Source: Paenibacillus_AR sp051594765 (GTDB lineage Bacteria; Bacillota; Bacilli; Paenibacillales; NBRC-103111). Taken from it: a stretch of DNA of 64,000 nt. Location of the stretch: assembly GCF_051594765.1 (NCBI RefSeq), contig NZ_JBPPGJ010000002.1, positions 62,001-126,000 of the forward strand, read 5' to 3'. Shown here piece by piece: positions 49,620-57,449 of this stretch; positions within the stretch are counted from its first letter, which is position 1; each line of letters starts with the position of its first letter. A program made the translations under genes and the position numbers. The notes under the pieces are model-generated. The model did no database searches, was not told where the DNA came from, and was given only the letters and a program-made list of their open reading frames with translations.

Positions 49620-50777
49620 TTAGCCCGGATCGGAAGCAAGACCCTCCCGGTGCGCCAAAGTCCGGGGCTTGCGGAGAGCCACCGCTGCGCCTCCGATTGC
49701 CAGGCTGACGGCCAGAATGATCAGGAGCGCTCCGGCGCTTCCACCCACCGAGGGTCCTCCGAACAAGAGATTCATCAGCCCGTTGACGGCATAGGTGGCC
49801 GGCAGATAGTCGCCCAGTCCCCGGTAGAAGCCGGAGAGCAGCTCTCTCGGCACCATGGCGCCCGAGGTAACCAGCTGCAGCGACAGGCTGATGATGTTGA
49901 ACAGCATGCCGGGGGCTCCCAGAACCAGCAGGAAAACCTGCGAATAGAACATAAAGACGGCCAGGAACAGGCTCTGGAACAGCCAGACGGACAGATAGCC
50001 TGCTTCGGTCTGTCCGCCGAAGGCCACGACCAGGGCGGAGCCCAGAGCGGATATGACCAAGGCGGAGACGGCATTCAGCAACGCCCTTGCTCCGAACATG
50101 GTCCAGCGCCCTCCCGTGAAGCCCGACTCCGCAGCGGCCTGGTGCAGGTTCATCTGCATGATCATGGCCCCGACGAAGGAAGCCAGCACCAGCATCATCG
50201 GCACCATCTGATTGTTCATGCCCTTGACGGGGTGAAGCGGCTCGACCTTCGAGACGATCTTCTCCGCCAAGCCCTGTGCAACAGCCTTCGCCTGCTCCGC
50301 CGGCATCTGCTGGCCCAGGACCGTCTGCATCCCAGCAGCGGCCGCTTCCTTATTGGCCCCCGCCGTAATGGTGGACGTCACGCCCGTCATGACGCTCTTG
50401 ATCATCTGGGGGTTCGATTCGTTGATGTAGTATTCGATCCGGGCCTGCTGCCCCGCCGTCTGAACCTGCTTGGTGAAGTCGGCCGGCAGCACCACCACCA
50501 TCTGGACCTCCCGGTTCTCCAGCCGCTCCATGGCGGCCTCCCGGCTCGGCGAAACTTCCGTTCCGAACGGGAGCTGGCCCGATAGCTTCTCAGCGATGGC
50601 CTTGCCCATGCCGGCATCCTCATTCACCACGGCAAGCCGGAGCCCGGTTACCCGGTCCGTCACCCCATCGTAGGCTGTCATCCAGATGACGCTGAAGATC
50701 AGTTGGAACATCAGTGCCGTTACAAGGGCCGTCTTGGCGGCCGGACGCTTCAACAACGCGATCCATGCCTCTTTCAT
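49620..50777 (-). CDS. ABC-2 type / YhgE-Pip family membrane protein
   Basis: A 385-residue membrane protein with one N-terminal helix, a large extracytoplasmic part of about 150 residues, and six helices in the C-terminal half. RLAVVNEDAGMGKAIAEKL and VQMVVVLPADFTKQV are the conserved extracellular block of YhgE/Pip and ABC-2 permeases, and GAPGMLFNIISLSLQLVTSGAMVPRELLSGFY is a typical helix pair (LVTSGAMVPRELLSGFY). No ATPase is adjacent. Such proteins act in export of toxic compounds or in phage sensitivity. First gene of the operon with TetR and nitroreductase. Confidence 0.85.
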   Translation of the reverse strand: MKEAWIALLKRPAAKTALVTALMFQLIFSVIWMTAYDGVTDRVTGLRLAVVNEDAGMGKAIAEKLSGQLPFGTEVSPSREAAMERLENREVQMVVVLPADFTKQVQTAGQQARIEYYINESNPQMIKSVMTGVTSTITAGANKEAAAAGMQTVLGQQMPAEQAKAVAQGLAEKIVSKVEPLHPVKGMNNQMVPMMLVLASFVGAMIMQMNLHQAAAESGFTGGRWTMFGARALLNAVSALVISALGSALVVAFGGQTEAGYLSVWLFQSLFLAVFMFYSQVFLLVLGAPGMLFNIISLSLQLVTSGAMVPRELLSGFYRGLGDYLPATYAVNGLMNLLFGGPSVGGSAGALLIILAVSLAIGGAAVALRKPRTLAHREGLASDPG

Positions 50778-50801
50778 ATCCCATCACTCCTATTCTTTAA
50801 T

Positions 50802-50827
50802 CAAACGTTTGTTTTAAACGGTTGTTT
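50802..50827. promoter_or_regulatory. Probable TetR operator pair
   Basis: CAAACGTTTG (50802-50811) is a perfect palindrome, and AAACGGTTGTTT (50816-50827) is a second imperfect one. Both lie 25-50 nt before the Pip-like start, the usual place for the autogenous TetR site. Confidence 0.65.
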
Positions 50828-50837
50828 AAATCTTGAT

Positions 50838-50887
50838 GTAAAAATAACACACTGGACAAGGAGCCGTCAAGCCCTCTATCCAGTGTG
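50838..50887 (-). terminator. Intrinsic terminator of the pectin operon
   Basis: CACACTGGA (50848-50856) pairs with TCCAGTGTG (50879-50887). On the minus strand the run TTATTTTTAC follows (50839-50847). The GH28 stop codon is at 50901. Confidence 0.8.
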
Positions 50888-50900
50888 CTTTCATTTTACC

Positions 50901-52370
50901 CTATTGCTGCTCCAGCCCGGTTACCCTGTCGGTATGGACGGACGCAGCCTCTCTCCGGCTGTTCCGGATCCGGTTCAGCTCCAGCCCGCGGACTTGGCGA
51001 AGCTCCAGGTCGGACAGCCCTTCCTTAGCCGCACTTCCGGTAAAGCCGGAGATCCGGAGATCCTCCAGCTCCTCCCCGCACAGCGCATGGGTCCAGTGTG
51101 GATTGCGTTCGCCCTGCCAGACGACCTCGAAGTCCTGAAGGGATACATCCTTCGCGTGATTCATGTAGACGGCCGGCACCTCATGGGCAAAGACGCCCCG
51201 CTTGGAGGGCTGGGTATCGAAGACGCCGCCGGGATACCCGCTCTTCACCCGCATCGACAGCTTCACGTTGCGGAAGGACACGCTCTCGATGACGCTCTCC
51301 TCCGAGCCGCCGAGGAACACGCAGCCCTCGGATTCGATGAGCAGCTGCTCGAAGCGGATGTTGCGGATCTTGCCCGGCGCTCCCGCCTCCGGCGTATTCC
51401 TCCGCTCCGCCGTCATGAAGACGGGCTCGGACTTGCCCCACCAGCGCAGGCCCCGCTTGATCTCGTCCTCGTTGCTGAAGAGGCGCGTTTCGATGAACAG
51501 GTTGGAGAAGAGCATGTTCTCCATGGTGGCTCCGTCCCGCACCCAGATGCCCACACCCCGGTTGGAGTTGCGGATCACGCAGTTAGAGACGGTAATGTTG
51601 CGGATGTCGCCATGGGTTTCCGTTCCGATCTTAATGGCGGAATCATGGGATTCCAGCGTGCAGTTGGTGACGGTGATGTTCTCGCAGGCTCCGTATTTCG
51701 CCGCTCCGTGCTTGGTCGCCTTCACTACGATGCAGTCATCGCCCGTTTCGATATGGCAGTTGGAGATGTGCACGTTCTTGCAGCTGTCCGGATCGATGCC
51801 GTCGTTGTTCGGCCCCCGGACCTGGCCCAGGATCTTGATCCCCTGGATGGTCACCATGTTGCAGCCGGTCATATGCAGCCCCCAGGAGGAGGCCCGGTAC
51901 AGGGTTACATCCCGGAAGACCACGTTCGTGCAGCCCTCCAGGTCGATCAGCTTGGGACGGAAAGGACTTAAGATCGCGAGGACGCAATCGCTTCCCTCGT
52001 CCTCCTCCTCCAGGAAGAGGGGGCCTTGGCCGTCGATGGTGCCCAATCCCGTCACGGCGATGTTCACCGCGTGGCGCGCGCAGAGCAAGGCGCTGGAGCC
52101 TTGGCCTTCACTTAGAAACTGCCCCTCCGCCCCGGCATCCGGCGAGACGAAGTCCGCCTCCTCCGTGCTGCTGACGATACGTCCCGCCGGGGACAGGTGA
52201 AGCTCTACGTAAGAGCGGAGCATAATGGTTCCGCTCAAGTATCTGCCGTTCGGCACCACGACGGTGCCGCCGCCCGCTTCCGCACAGGCGTCGATGGCTC
52301 TCTGGATGGCCGCCGTATCCTTGGCAACGCCGTCGCCTACGGCTCCGAAATCCTTAATATTGTAGATCAT
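50901..52370 (-). CDS. GH28 family polygalacturonase (intracellular)
   Basis: A 489-residue right-handed beta-helix hydrolase. GPNNDGIDPDS (188-191 NNDG), GDDCIVVKA (DD at 211-212) and SHDSAIKIGTETHG (241-254) contain the three catalytic aspartates and the conserved loop of GH28. The start MIYNIKDFGAVGDG is the common pectinase repeat start and lacks a signal peptide, so the enzyme is cytoplasmic and likely acts as an exo-enzyme on imported oligogalacturonides or rhamnogalacturonan fragments. It overlaps the upstream unknown gene by 4 nt, so the pair is translationally coupled. Followed by the operon terminator. Confidence 0.92.
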   Translation of the reverse strand: MIYNIKDFGAVGDGVAKDTAAIQRAIDACAEAGGGTVVVPNGRYLSGTIMLRSYVELHLSPAGRIVSSTEEADFVSPDAGAEGQFLSEGQGSSALLCARHAVNIAVTGLGTIDGQGPLFLEEEDEGSDCVLAILSPFRPKLIDLEGCTNVVFRDVTLYRASSWGLHMTGCNMVTIQGIKILGQVRGPNNDGIDPDSCKNVHISNCHIETGDDCIVVKATKHGAAKYGACENITVTNCTLESHDSAIKIGTETHGDIRNITVSNCVIRNSNRGVGIWVRDGATMENMLFSNLFIETRLFSNEDEIKRGLRWWGKSEPVFMTAERRNTPEAGAPGKIRNIRFEQLLIESEGCVFLGGSEESVIESVSFRNVKLSMRVKSGYPGGVFDTQPSKRGVFAHEVPAVYMNHAKDVSLQDFEVVWQGERNPHWTHALCGEELEDLRISGFTGSAAKEGLSDLELRQVRGLELNRIRNSRREAASVHTDRVTGLEQQ

Positions 52371-53056
52371 GCTTCTGTCTTCCCCGCTTCCTCTTCCGAA
52401 TGAATCTCTCCGATGTAATACGCGTAGATCAGCTCCACCGGCTTGAAATACAGGTACCCGTCATCCTCCCACGGCTGGAAGTGCAGATCCATGCGGGAAT
52501 CCCCCCAATTTTCCGGCGTTCCCTTCGTGGAGAGGCGGCCCGGCACCACCGGGTCCTCGATCACCTTGGGGAATTCCTGGTAGCCGAAGAGCAGATTTTC
52601 ATGCATGGCGATGATCTCGTACTTGTCCCCGAGGAACGCCCGCTCCTCCTGGAGCTGGTAATGATAGTAGATGTAGCTGGCCATCATCTCCCGCTTCAGA
52701 TGCGCCACCCGTCCGACCCGGCGCTCCACCGGCGCCTTACGCAGCCAATGCTCATATCCCGCAGGCTCGTTGAAGTGGAACACGTCCACCATGGGAATCC
52801 ACTTCCGGGGCTCCGCTTCACCGGCCCAGTCGATCAGGTGAGGACCAGCCGCCTCCGCAACCTTCAGAGGGTCTACCTCCGTGCCGTTGCACTCATAGTA
52901 CAAAAACACATTATCCCGCCAAGAGAACGCGGCAGCCGTCATCAAGGCCCCTTCCCGAACCAGACGCGAAGCCTGGACGTCCTCTCTCAAGGCTTGCAAG
53001 CCTGCTTCCTGCTGGCCGGGCTTCCAGATGCCCCGGTAAATCATACGTGAAATCAT
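52367..53056 (-). CDS. Unrecognised conserved-looking protein between two GH28 genes
   Basis: A 229-residue soluble protein without signal peptide or membrane helix. It is rich in Trp, Tyr and His: NVFLYYECNGTEVDP, PRKWIPMVDVFHFNEP, YEHWLRKAPVERRVGRVAHL, SYIYYHYQLQEERAFLGDKY and MHENLLFGYQEFP. The strand-helix pattern might fit a ferredoxin-like barrel of the kind seen in rhamnose mutarotase, but I see no decisive motif. It overlaps the GH28 gene by 4 nt and lies 109 nt after the other GH28 gene, so it belongs to pectin use. Candidate roles are sugar mutarotase, isomerase or lactonase. Confidence 0.75.
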   Translation of the reverse strand: MISRMIYRGIWKPGQQEAGLQALREDVQASRLVREGALMTAAAFSWRDNVFLYYECNGTEVDPLKVAEAAGPHLIDWAGEAEPRKWIPMVDVFHFNEPAGYEHWLRKAPVERRVGRVAHLKREMMASYIYYHYQLQEERAFLGDKYEIIAMHENLLFGYQEFPKVIEDPVVPGRLSTKGTPENWGDSRMDLHFQPWEDDGYLYFKPVELIYAYYIGEIHSEEEAGKTEA

Positions 53057-53165
53057 GGGTTAAGCTCCTTGTCCATGGGAATGTTGATAGAACCGATATG
53101 CCCATTGTACTACAAACGGGAGCCCAATCGATTCCATCGGCAGGTCAAATATCCGGCTTCCTTGT

Positions 53166-54539
53166 TCAAAAAACCGATGCGGGCCGCTCCACCCGGACCG
53201 CATTCTCCAGCCTAAGCGGAGCGGGAGTCACGGTATGGACCCGCACGTTCTCCATGCTCCAATCCCGGACATGGGTCAGATACCCTGCTTCGTGCACGGT
53301 CATCTCTACGTTGCTGAGATGGACCTGCTCAATGGGCTGCTCCGCATATCCCTCTACCTCGAAGGCCCGGGACACCAGCTTCCTGCCTTCGGAAACCCCT
53401 TTCTCCGACTCGAAGAGACTATGGACCGTCACATCGCGGATCTCGATGTCCCGGAACACCGGGATTCCCCGGGATTCCGGCACCACTGGCTCCGCCATCA
53501 CCCTCCAGTGCTCCGGCAAGGGGCCCTCGTAATCCTCCGGAATCTGCGCGTAGCTGTAGCTGGGATTCCAATTCAGCAGGAAGCTGAACGGATTCCTCAC
53601 ATCCACCATCCGCATGTTCCGAACCCGGATCTGCTCGATGACGCCTCCCCGGGTCCGAGCGGACTTCAGCCGGAAGCCGTTCTCCGTCCCGTTGGCGGCG
53701 ATATCGTGGATGAACACATTACGGACGCCGCCGGAGGTCTCGCTTCCGATGGTGATTCCCCCGCCCCGTCCCATGCTGCAATGGCGGATGATGATGTTCT
53801 CGCTGGGCCGGTTCACCCGCAGGCCGTCTGCATCCCGGCCGGACTTGATGCAGAAGTTGTCGTCGTTGCAGTCCACGTGGCAGTCCTCCACCAGCACGTT
53901 GGAGGAGGAATCGATATCGATGCCGTCCGTGCTGGGTCCCCCGCTGTCGCCGATGTTCAAGTCCGATACGGTGACCTGGTTGCAATAGCAGATATGCACA
54001 TTCCAAAAAGGCGACCGGACCATGGTCAGTCCGCTGATCTCCACCTTGCTGGAATCCGAGGCCAAGAGGAGGCGGGGCCTGCGGCAATCGTAATCCACGG
54101 CCCAGCGGAGCCCCTTCGCAGTATAGTCACCGCGCATGCCGCCAAGGCGGTCCGCCCCCCAATACTTGTGCCACCAATAATCGCCTTGTCCGTCGATGAC
54201 ACCCTTGCCTCCGACCTTGACGCCGCTCTGTCCGCAGATGTTGATCAAGGCGCTGTGCCACTCCATCTCGATGCCAGCGACCCGCGTCCACATGGCGGGA
54301 TACGCCTCCTCATCGACCGCGGCACGGAGCGTAGCCCCCTCGGCCACGAACAGCTCCACGCCGGACTTCAAGAACAGGGCGCCGGACTCGTAGACCCCTT
54401 CCGACAGCACGACCCTTCCTCCTCCGGCGGCGGCAGCCGCGTCGATGGCTTGCTGGAGGGCTGCAGTGTTCCGGGTCGTTCCGTCTCCGACGGCTCCGTA
54501 ATATTCCACCGGAAATTCCTTGACGGCTGGCTTATACAT
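53166..54539 (-). CDS. GH28 family pectinase (intracellular)
   Basis: A 457-residue beta-helix hydrolase, different from the GH28 gene at 50901. GPSTDGIDIDSS (203-206), CNDDNFCIKSG (226-227) and GRGGGITIGSETSGG supply the catalytic aspartates and loop, and LKSARTRGG is the RxK-like block. It starts with VEYYGAVGDGTTRNTAALQQ, lacks a signal peptide, and is cytoplasmic. Relatives are exo-polygalacturonases or rhamnogalacturonan hydrolases; the exact substrate is open. The start overlaps the end of the GH105 gene by 8 nt, so the genes are coupled. Confidence 0.92.
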   Translation of the reverse strand: MYKPAVKEFPVEYYGAVGDGTTRNTAALQQAIDAAAAAGGGRVVLSEGVYESGALFLKSGVELFVAEGATLRAAVDEEAYPAMWTRVAGIEMEWHSALINICGQSGVKVGGKGVIDGQGDYWWHKYWGADRLGGMRGDYTAKGLRWAVDYDCRRPRLLLASDSSKVEISGLTMVRSPFWNVHICYCNQVTVSDLNIGDSGGPSTDGIDIDSSSNVLVEDCHVDCNDDNFCIKSGRDADGLRVNRPSENIIIRHCSMGRGGGITIGSETSGGVRNVFIHDIAANGTENGFRLKSARTRGGVIEQIRVRNMRMVDVRNPFSFLLNWNPSYSYAQIPEDYEGPLPEHWRVMAEPVVPESRGIPVFRDIEIRDVTVHSLFESEKGVSEGRKLVSRAFEVEGYAEQPIEQVHLSNVEMTVHEAGYLTHVRDWSMENVRVHTVTPAPLRLENAVRVERPASVF

Positions 54540-56718
54540 CTGTTTGCTCTCCCTTCAGGTAGGCGGAGAGACGAAGAACCTCCACCCCCGCCAGCATGAC
54601 GATGCCAATGCCGTGGGTGTCGTTCAGAAGCCAGGACAGATCGTCCCGGTAATACCGGCCGGAGAAGGAGTAGCCGGAGCCTCTGCACACCCCGTAGATG
54701 TTCCCGTACTTGTCGATGCTGGTCCGGGTCATCCCTTCCCAGCCCCGGATCACCGCTTGAACATACGAGGCGGGCGCCTCCAGCCAGCCGTTGCGGATGC
54801 CGCGGGCGAAGGCATACAAGAACATGGAGGTGCAGGAGGTTTCCTCATAGGAAGAGGGATCCGTCAGAACCTGATGCCACAGGCCGCCAGCGCCCTGCAG
54901 ACGGAGATAGCCTTCGCACAGCTCCCGGAAGAAGACGAGCAGCTCCTCCCGCAAGCCGTGGCCGATCGGAAGAACGGTCAGAAGCTCCGCCAGGGAGAAG
55001 AGCACCCAACCGTTGCCCCGGCCCCACGCCACCTCCGTCTGACGGTCCGTCTTGAAGTCATAGATGTGGGACATAATCTGCTGCTCTGGCATATAGAGAT
55101 ACTTCTTGTAGAGCAGCATTTGGTTGGCCGCATCGTCCAGATAGGCGGGGTCTCCCGTCAGTCCGGTATATCGGCACAGGAACGGGACGCTCATGTACAG
55201 ATCGTCGCACCAGAGGGTGTCCTGCATGAAGTCCACGCTTCCCCGCACCCGGTACAGCGCCCCGTCCGGACGCCGGTCCTGGATGCGGCTGATATATTCC
55301 GCGATCCGAGCAGCCACCTTCCGGCCTCCGTCCACGTCCCCGTAGGCCATGGCGGCCAGCATGGTGGCGCCGAAGGAGCCGCAGTCGTCCAGGCTGTCGA
55401 TGAGCGCCAGCTGGTTATTCACACCGGCGGCTCCATACTGCTTGCCGTCCCACAGGGAATATTCGTCATAGGACGCGCTCTGATCCACATGGCGGAGCAC
55501 ATAATCCACATAATCCCGGCGTCCGATGGAAGCCCCCGTCTCCATTAAGCCGTACAGCGTCACCCCGAGCGGGTAGTTCCACTTCCCGAACAGCGTATTC
55601 TCCAGATAGGGCCGGACCCAGGTATCCGGCAGATCGGCTCTCCAGTATGTGCCGCCCCGCCCGTTGTCATGGACCCGGTTCAGCTTGTGGAGCTCCGCAA
55701 CGGCAGGCTCCTTCCCTTCCCCGAACGTGCCCAGGTACAGCCAGCAGTCCTTCAAGCCCCGTACCGGAACCGGTGCCGTTAGCGCGAACTCCTCCCCGCC
55801 GGCTGGCCGGAGGGTGAAGCCCCAATCCCCGCCGGAGCCGGGACTGACGGAGCGGACGATCAGCTCATGCTCTCCGAAGCCTACCTCCGCCTCCACAGAA
55901 AGACTCCCGCTGCCATGGGCGGTATGGAGGACGGCTCCGTCCAGAATAAGCGTGACGGAGCCGCGGTGCTCTCCCTCCAGCCGGACCGTGCCTCGTCCGG
56001 AGGACCGGCTGCTCAGCGTGGTCCACGCGAAGGCCGTCCGTCCCGGATCCTCACCGAAGATCCGCGACAGGACTCCCTTCGTTAGACTCGCTTCATCCCA
56101 GCCGGTCTCGGGGTACCAGGCCACCAGCCCGTTACGCTCGCTAAGGGCTTCCGCAGCAAGCTGCGCGTACTCCACCTCCGTCGGTTCGGAGTACATCCAG
56201 CCCTCCAGGCCCTCCCGCTCCGGTGTAGGCATGACGAAGTGCAGCGGGAAATTTTTGTAGGAGGCCGTACCGAAGATCCCGCCGCAGCCGTTGGCCGTCT
56301 TCTCGAACTGGAGGATGAAGTCGTTCCAGCCCTTCCTGACCGCTGCGCGGAAGGGGTTCTTACGGGCCGGGGCCATCTCATCCGAGATGTTGGAGGCGAA
56401 GACCTTGTCCCCGTTCACCCACACCTTCACCGGGCTGAAGCAGCTTGCCCCCAGATTCAGCTCCGTCTCCTGATCGCTCCACAGCTTCCCCCAGACATAG
56501 ACGAACCGTCCGTTCGGCATATGCTCCCACTTCCGGGTCAGGTCCATCTCATACCGGTAGTCGTGCAGGCGGGTGAAGCCGTTCTTGCTGAACAGACGGT
56601 TGACGAACGGATGGGCGGGATTGTCTCCGATATAGCGTCCCGCGATGGTCTCGAGCACCGCCTTCACATCCGTGCGGCATTTGGAATACACCGAGTCGTT
56701 CGATTCAAAATATCCCAT
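54532..56718 (-). CDS. GH105 family unsaturated glucuronyl/rhamnogalacturonyl hydrolase with long N-terminal extension
   Basis: A 728-residue protein. Residues 370-725 are a GH105/GH88-type (alpha/alpha)6 barrel, with TLWCDDLYMSVPFLCRY (Asp505/506) as the probable catalytic Asp region seen as WxDDLYM in YteR and YesR, and WGRGNGWVLFSLAELL. The first 360 residues add two beta-sandwich parts (VWVNGDKVFASNIS, VTLILDGAVLH) that most GH105 enzymes of about 370 residues lack. There is no signal peptide. It removes unsaturated galacturonyl residues from rhamnogalacturonan or homogalacturonan fragments after import. First gene of the pectinase operon. Confidence 0.9.
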   Translation of the reverse strand: MGYFESNDSVYSKCRTDVKAVLETIAGRYIGDNPAHPFVNRLFSKNGFTRLHDYRYEMDLTRKWEHMPNGRFVYVWGKLWSDQETELNLGASCFSPVKVWVNGDKVFASNISDEMAPARKNPFRAAVRKGWNDFILQFEKTANGCGGIFGTASYKNFPLHFVMPTPEREGLEGWMYSEPTEVEYAQLAAEALSERNGLVAWYPETGWDEASLTKGVLSRIFGEDPGRTAFAWTTLSSRSSGRGTVRLEGEHRGSVTLILDGAVLHTAHGSGSLSVEAEVGFGEHELIVRSVSPGSGGDWGFTLRPAGGEEFALTAPVPVRGLKDCWLYLGTFGEGKEPAVAELHKLNRVHDNGRGGTYWRADLPDTWVRPYLENTLFGKWNYPLGVTLYGLMETGASIGRRDYVDYVLRHVDQSASYDEYSLWDGKQYGAAGVNNQLALIDSLDDCGSFGATMLAAMAYGDVDGGRKVAARIAEYISRIQDRRPDGALYRVRGSVDFMQDTLWCDDLYMSVPFLCRYTGLTGDPAYLDDAANQMLLYKKYLYMPEQQIMSHIYDFKTDRQTEVAWGRGNGWVLFSLAELLTVLPIGHGLREELLVFFRELCEGYLRLQGAGGLWHQVLTDPSSYEETSCTSMFLYAFARGIRNGWLEAPASYVQAVIRGWEGMTRTSIDKYGNIYGVCRGSGYSFSGRYYRDDLSWLLNDTHGIGIVMLAGVEVLRLSAYLKGEQTDV

Positions 56719-56968
56719 AAGGTTTCCTCTCTCCTTCTTGTCTCTCTATACAAATCACCCGAAGCTCACGGTGTTATTTCAGCTTAAGTTAGGGGGAGGC
56801 CGACGCCCTGCGGTACATCGGCTTTCTCCATTGAGCCGGAGGAGTGGGCACCCATCTAATGTCGGTTGGTCCGATGACCGGACTAGCGTGATCCTGCGTT
56901 CTCCGGTGTCTCGAGGATTGCAGGCTGCGGCCGCCGGAACCCAGCGTTATCGCACATTGGCAGACGTG

Positions 56969-57151
56969 TAACGGTTGCCATAGAGCTTATTTGCTCACCC
57001 ATTGGCGATCTAGAACTCTAACAGTTGCTACAGAGCTTATTTTTGCAAATCACCCTGTTTTTGTGCCGATAAATGTGAAATAGCGATTCTGGCAACCGTT
57101 ACAACACATAATCGTGCATCCGCGGGTAAATAACTCTTGTGGCAACCGTTA
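56969..57151. repeat. Four-copy dyad repeat, core GGCAACCGTTA
   Basis: Copies 1 (56969-56994) and 2 (57019-57046) are in minus orientation, 50 nt apart. Copies 3 (57077-57101) and 4 (57126-57151) are in plus orientation, also 50 nt apart at their right ends. The whole array is symmetric about position 57060. The shared part reads AAATAA..CTCTnTGGCAACCGTTA, with copy 2 as CAACTGTTA and copy 3 more divergent before the core. No gene, transposase or cas gene is near. Confidence 0.85.
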
Positions 57152-57229
57152 GCCGCTCCGACCTCCCCTAGCCCCCAAACAAGCTGCTTCTTCCATAGCT
57201 GGGGCGGGGAGTAGCACGGTTTGTCAGTG

Positions 57230-57352
57230 CCTCCACTGGAGCCGGGAAACTCGCACGCCGTCTACCGACACACCTCCACTAGAGCTCGCTCGCGGTCTGC
57301 AGACAAACCCCCACTGGATCCGGGAACAGCACGCTCTGCCGACACCTCCGCT
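57230..57352. repeat. Degenerate tandem repeats, unit 35-43 nt
   Basis: CCTCCACT starts units at 57230 and 57273, CCCCCACT at 57308 and CCTCCGCT at 57345. Three units continue with a GGAxCCGGGAA or similar part and then GCACGC..CTxCCGACA. The unit length varies from 35 to 43 nt and identity is modest. Confidence 0.5.
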
Positions 57353-57403
57353 TGCTGCAACACAGAAGGCATCCGGAGCTCGCCTCTCCTCTTACCCGTG
57401 CAC

Positions 57404-57435
57404 AAAAAACTCCCGCGCCTTGAAAGCGCGGGAGT
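57404..57435 (-). terminator. Intrinsic terminator of the solute-binding protein gene
   Basis: ACTCCCGCGC (57409-57418) pairs with GCGCGGGAGT (57426-57435). On the minus strand TTTTTT follows (57404-57409). Confidence 0.92.
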
Positions 57436-57449
57436 CGGGTCCGGCCCGC

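Larger units (their letters stand above)
56719..57403. other. Large gene-free region with two kinds of repeats
   Basis: No gene is supported. It holds the four-copy dyad repeat (56969-57151), a series of degenerate direct repeats (57230-57352), and, nearer the GH105 start, its promoter region. The codon-like runs are incoherent with no ribosome binding site. Confidence 0.7.

Noticed and set aside
56969..57151. CRISPR array
   Set aside because: Only four copies, in inverted pairs, with a 25-nt degenerate repeat and no cas genes in the window.
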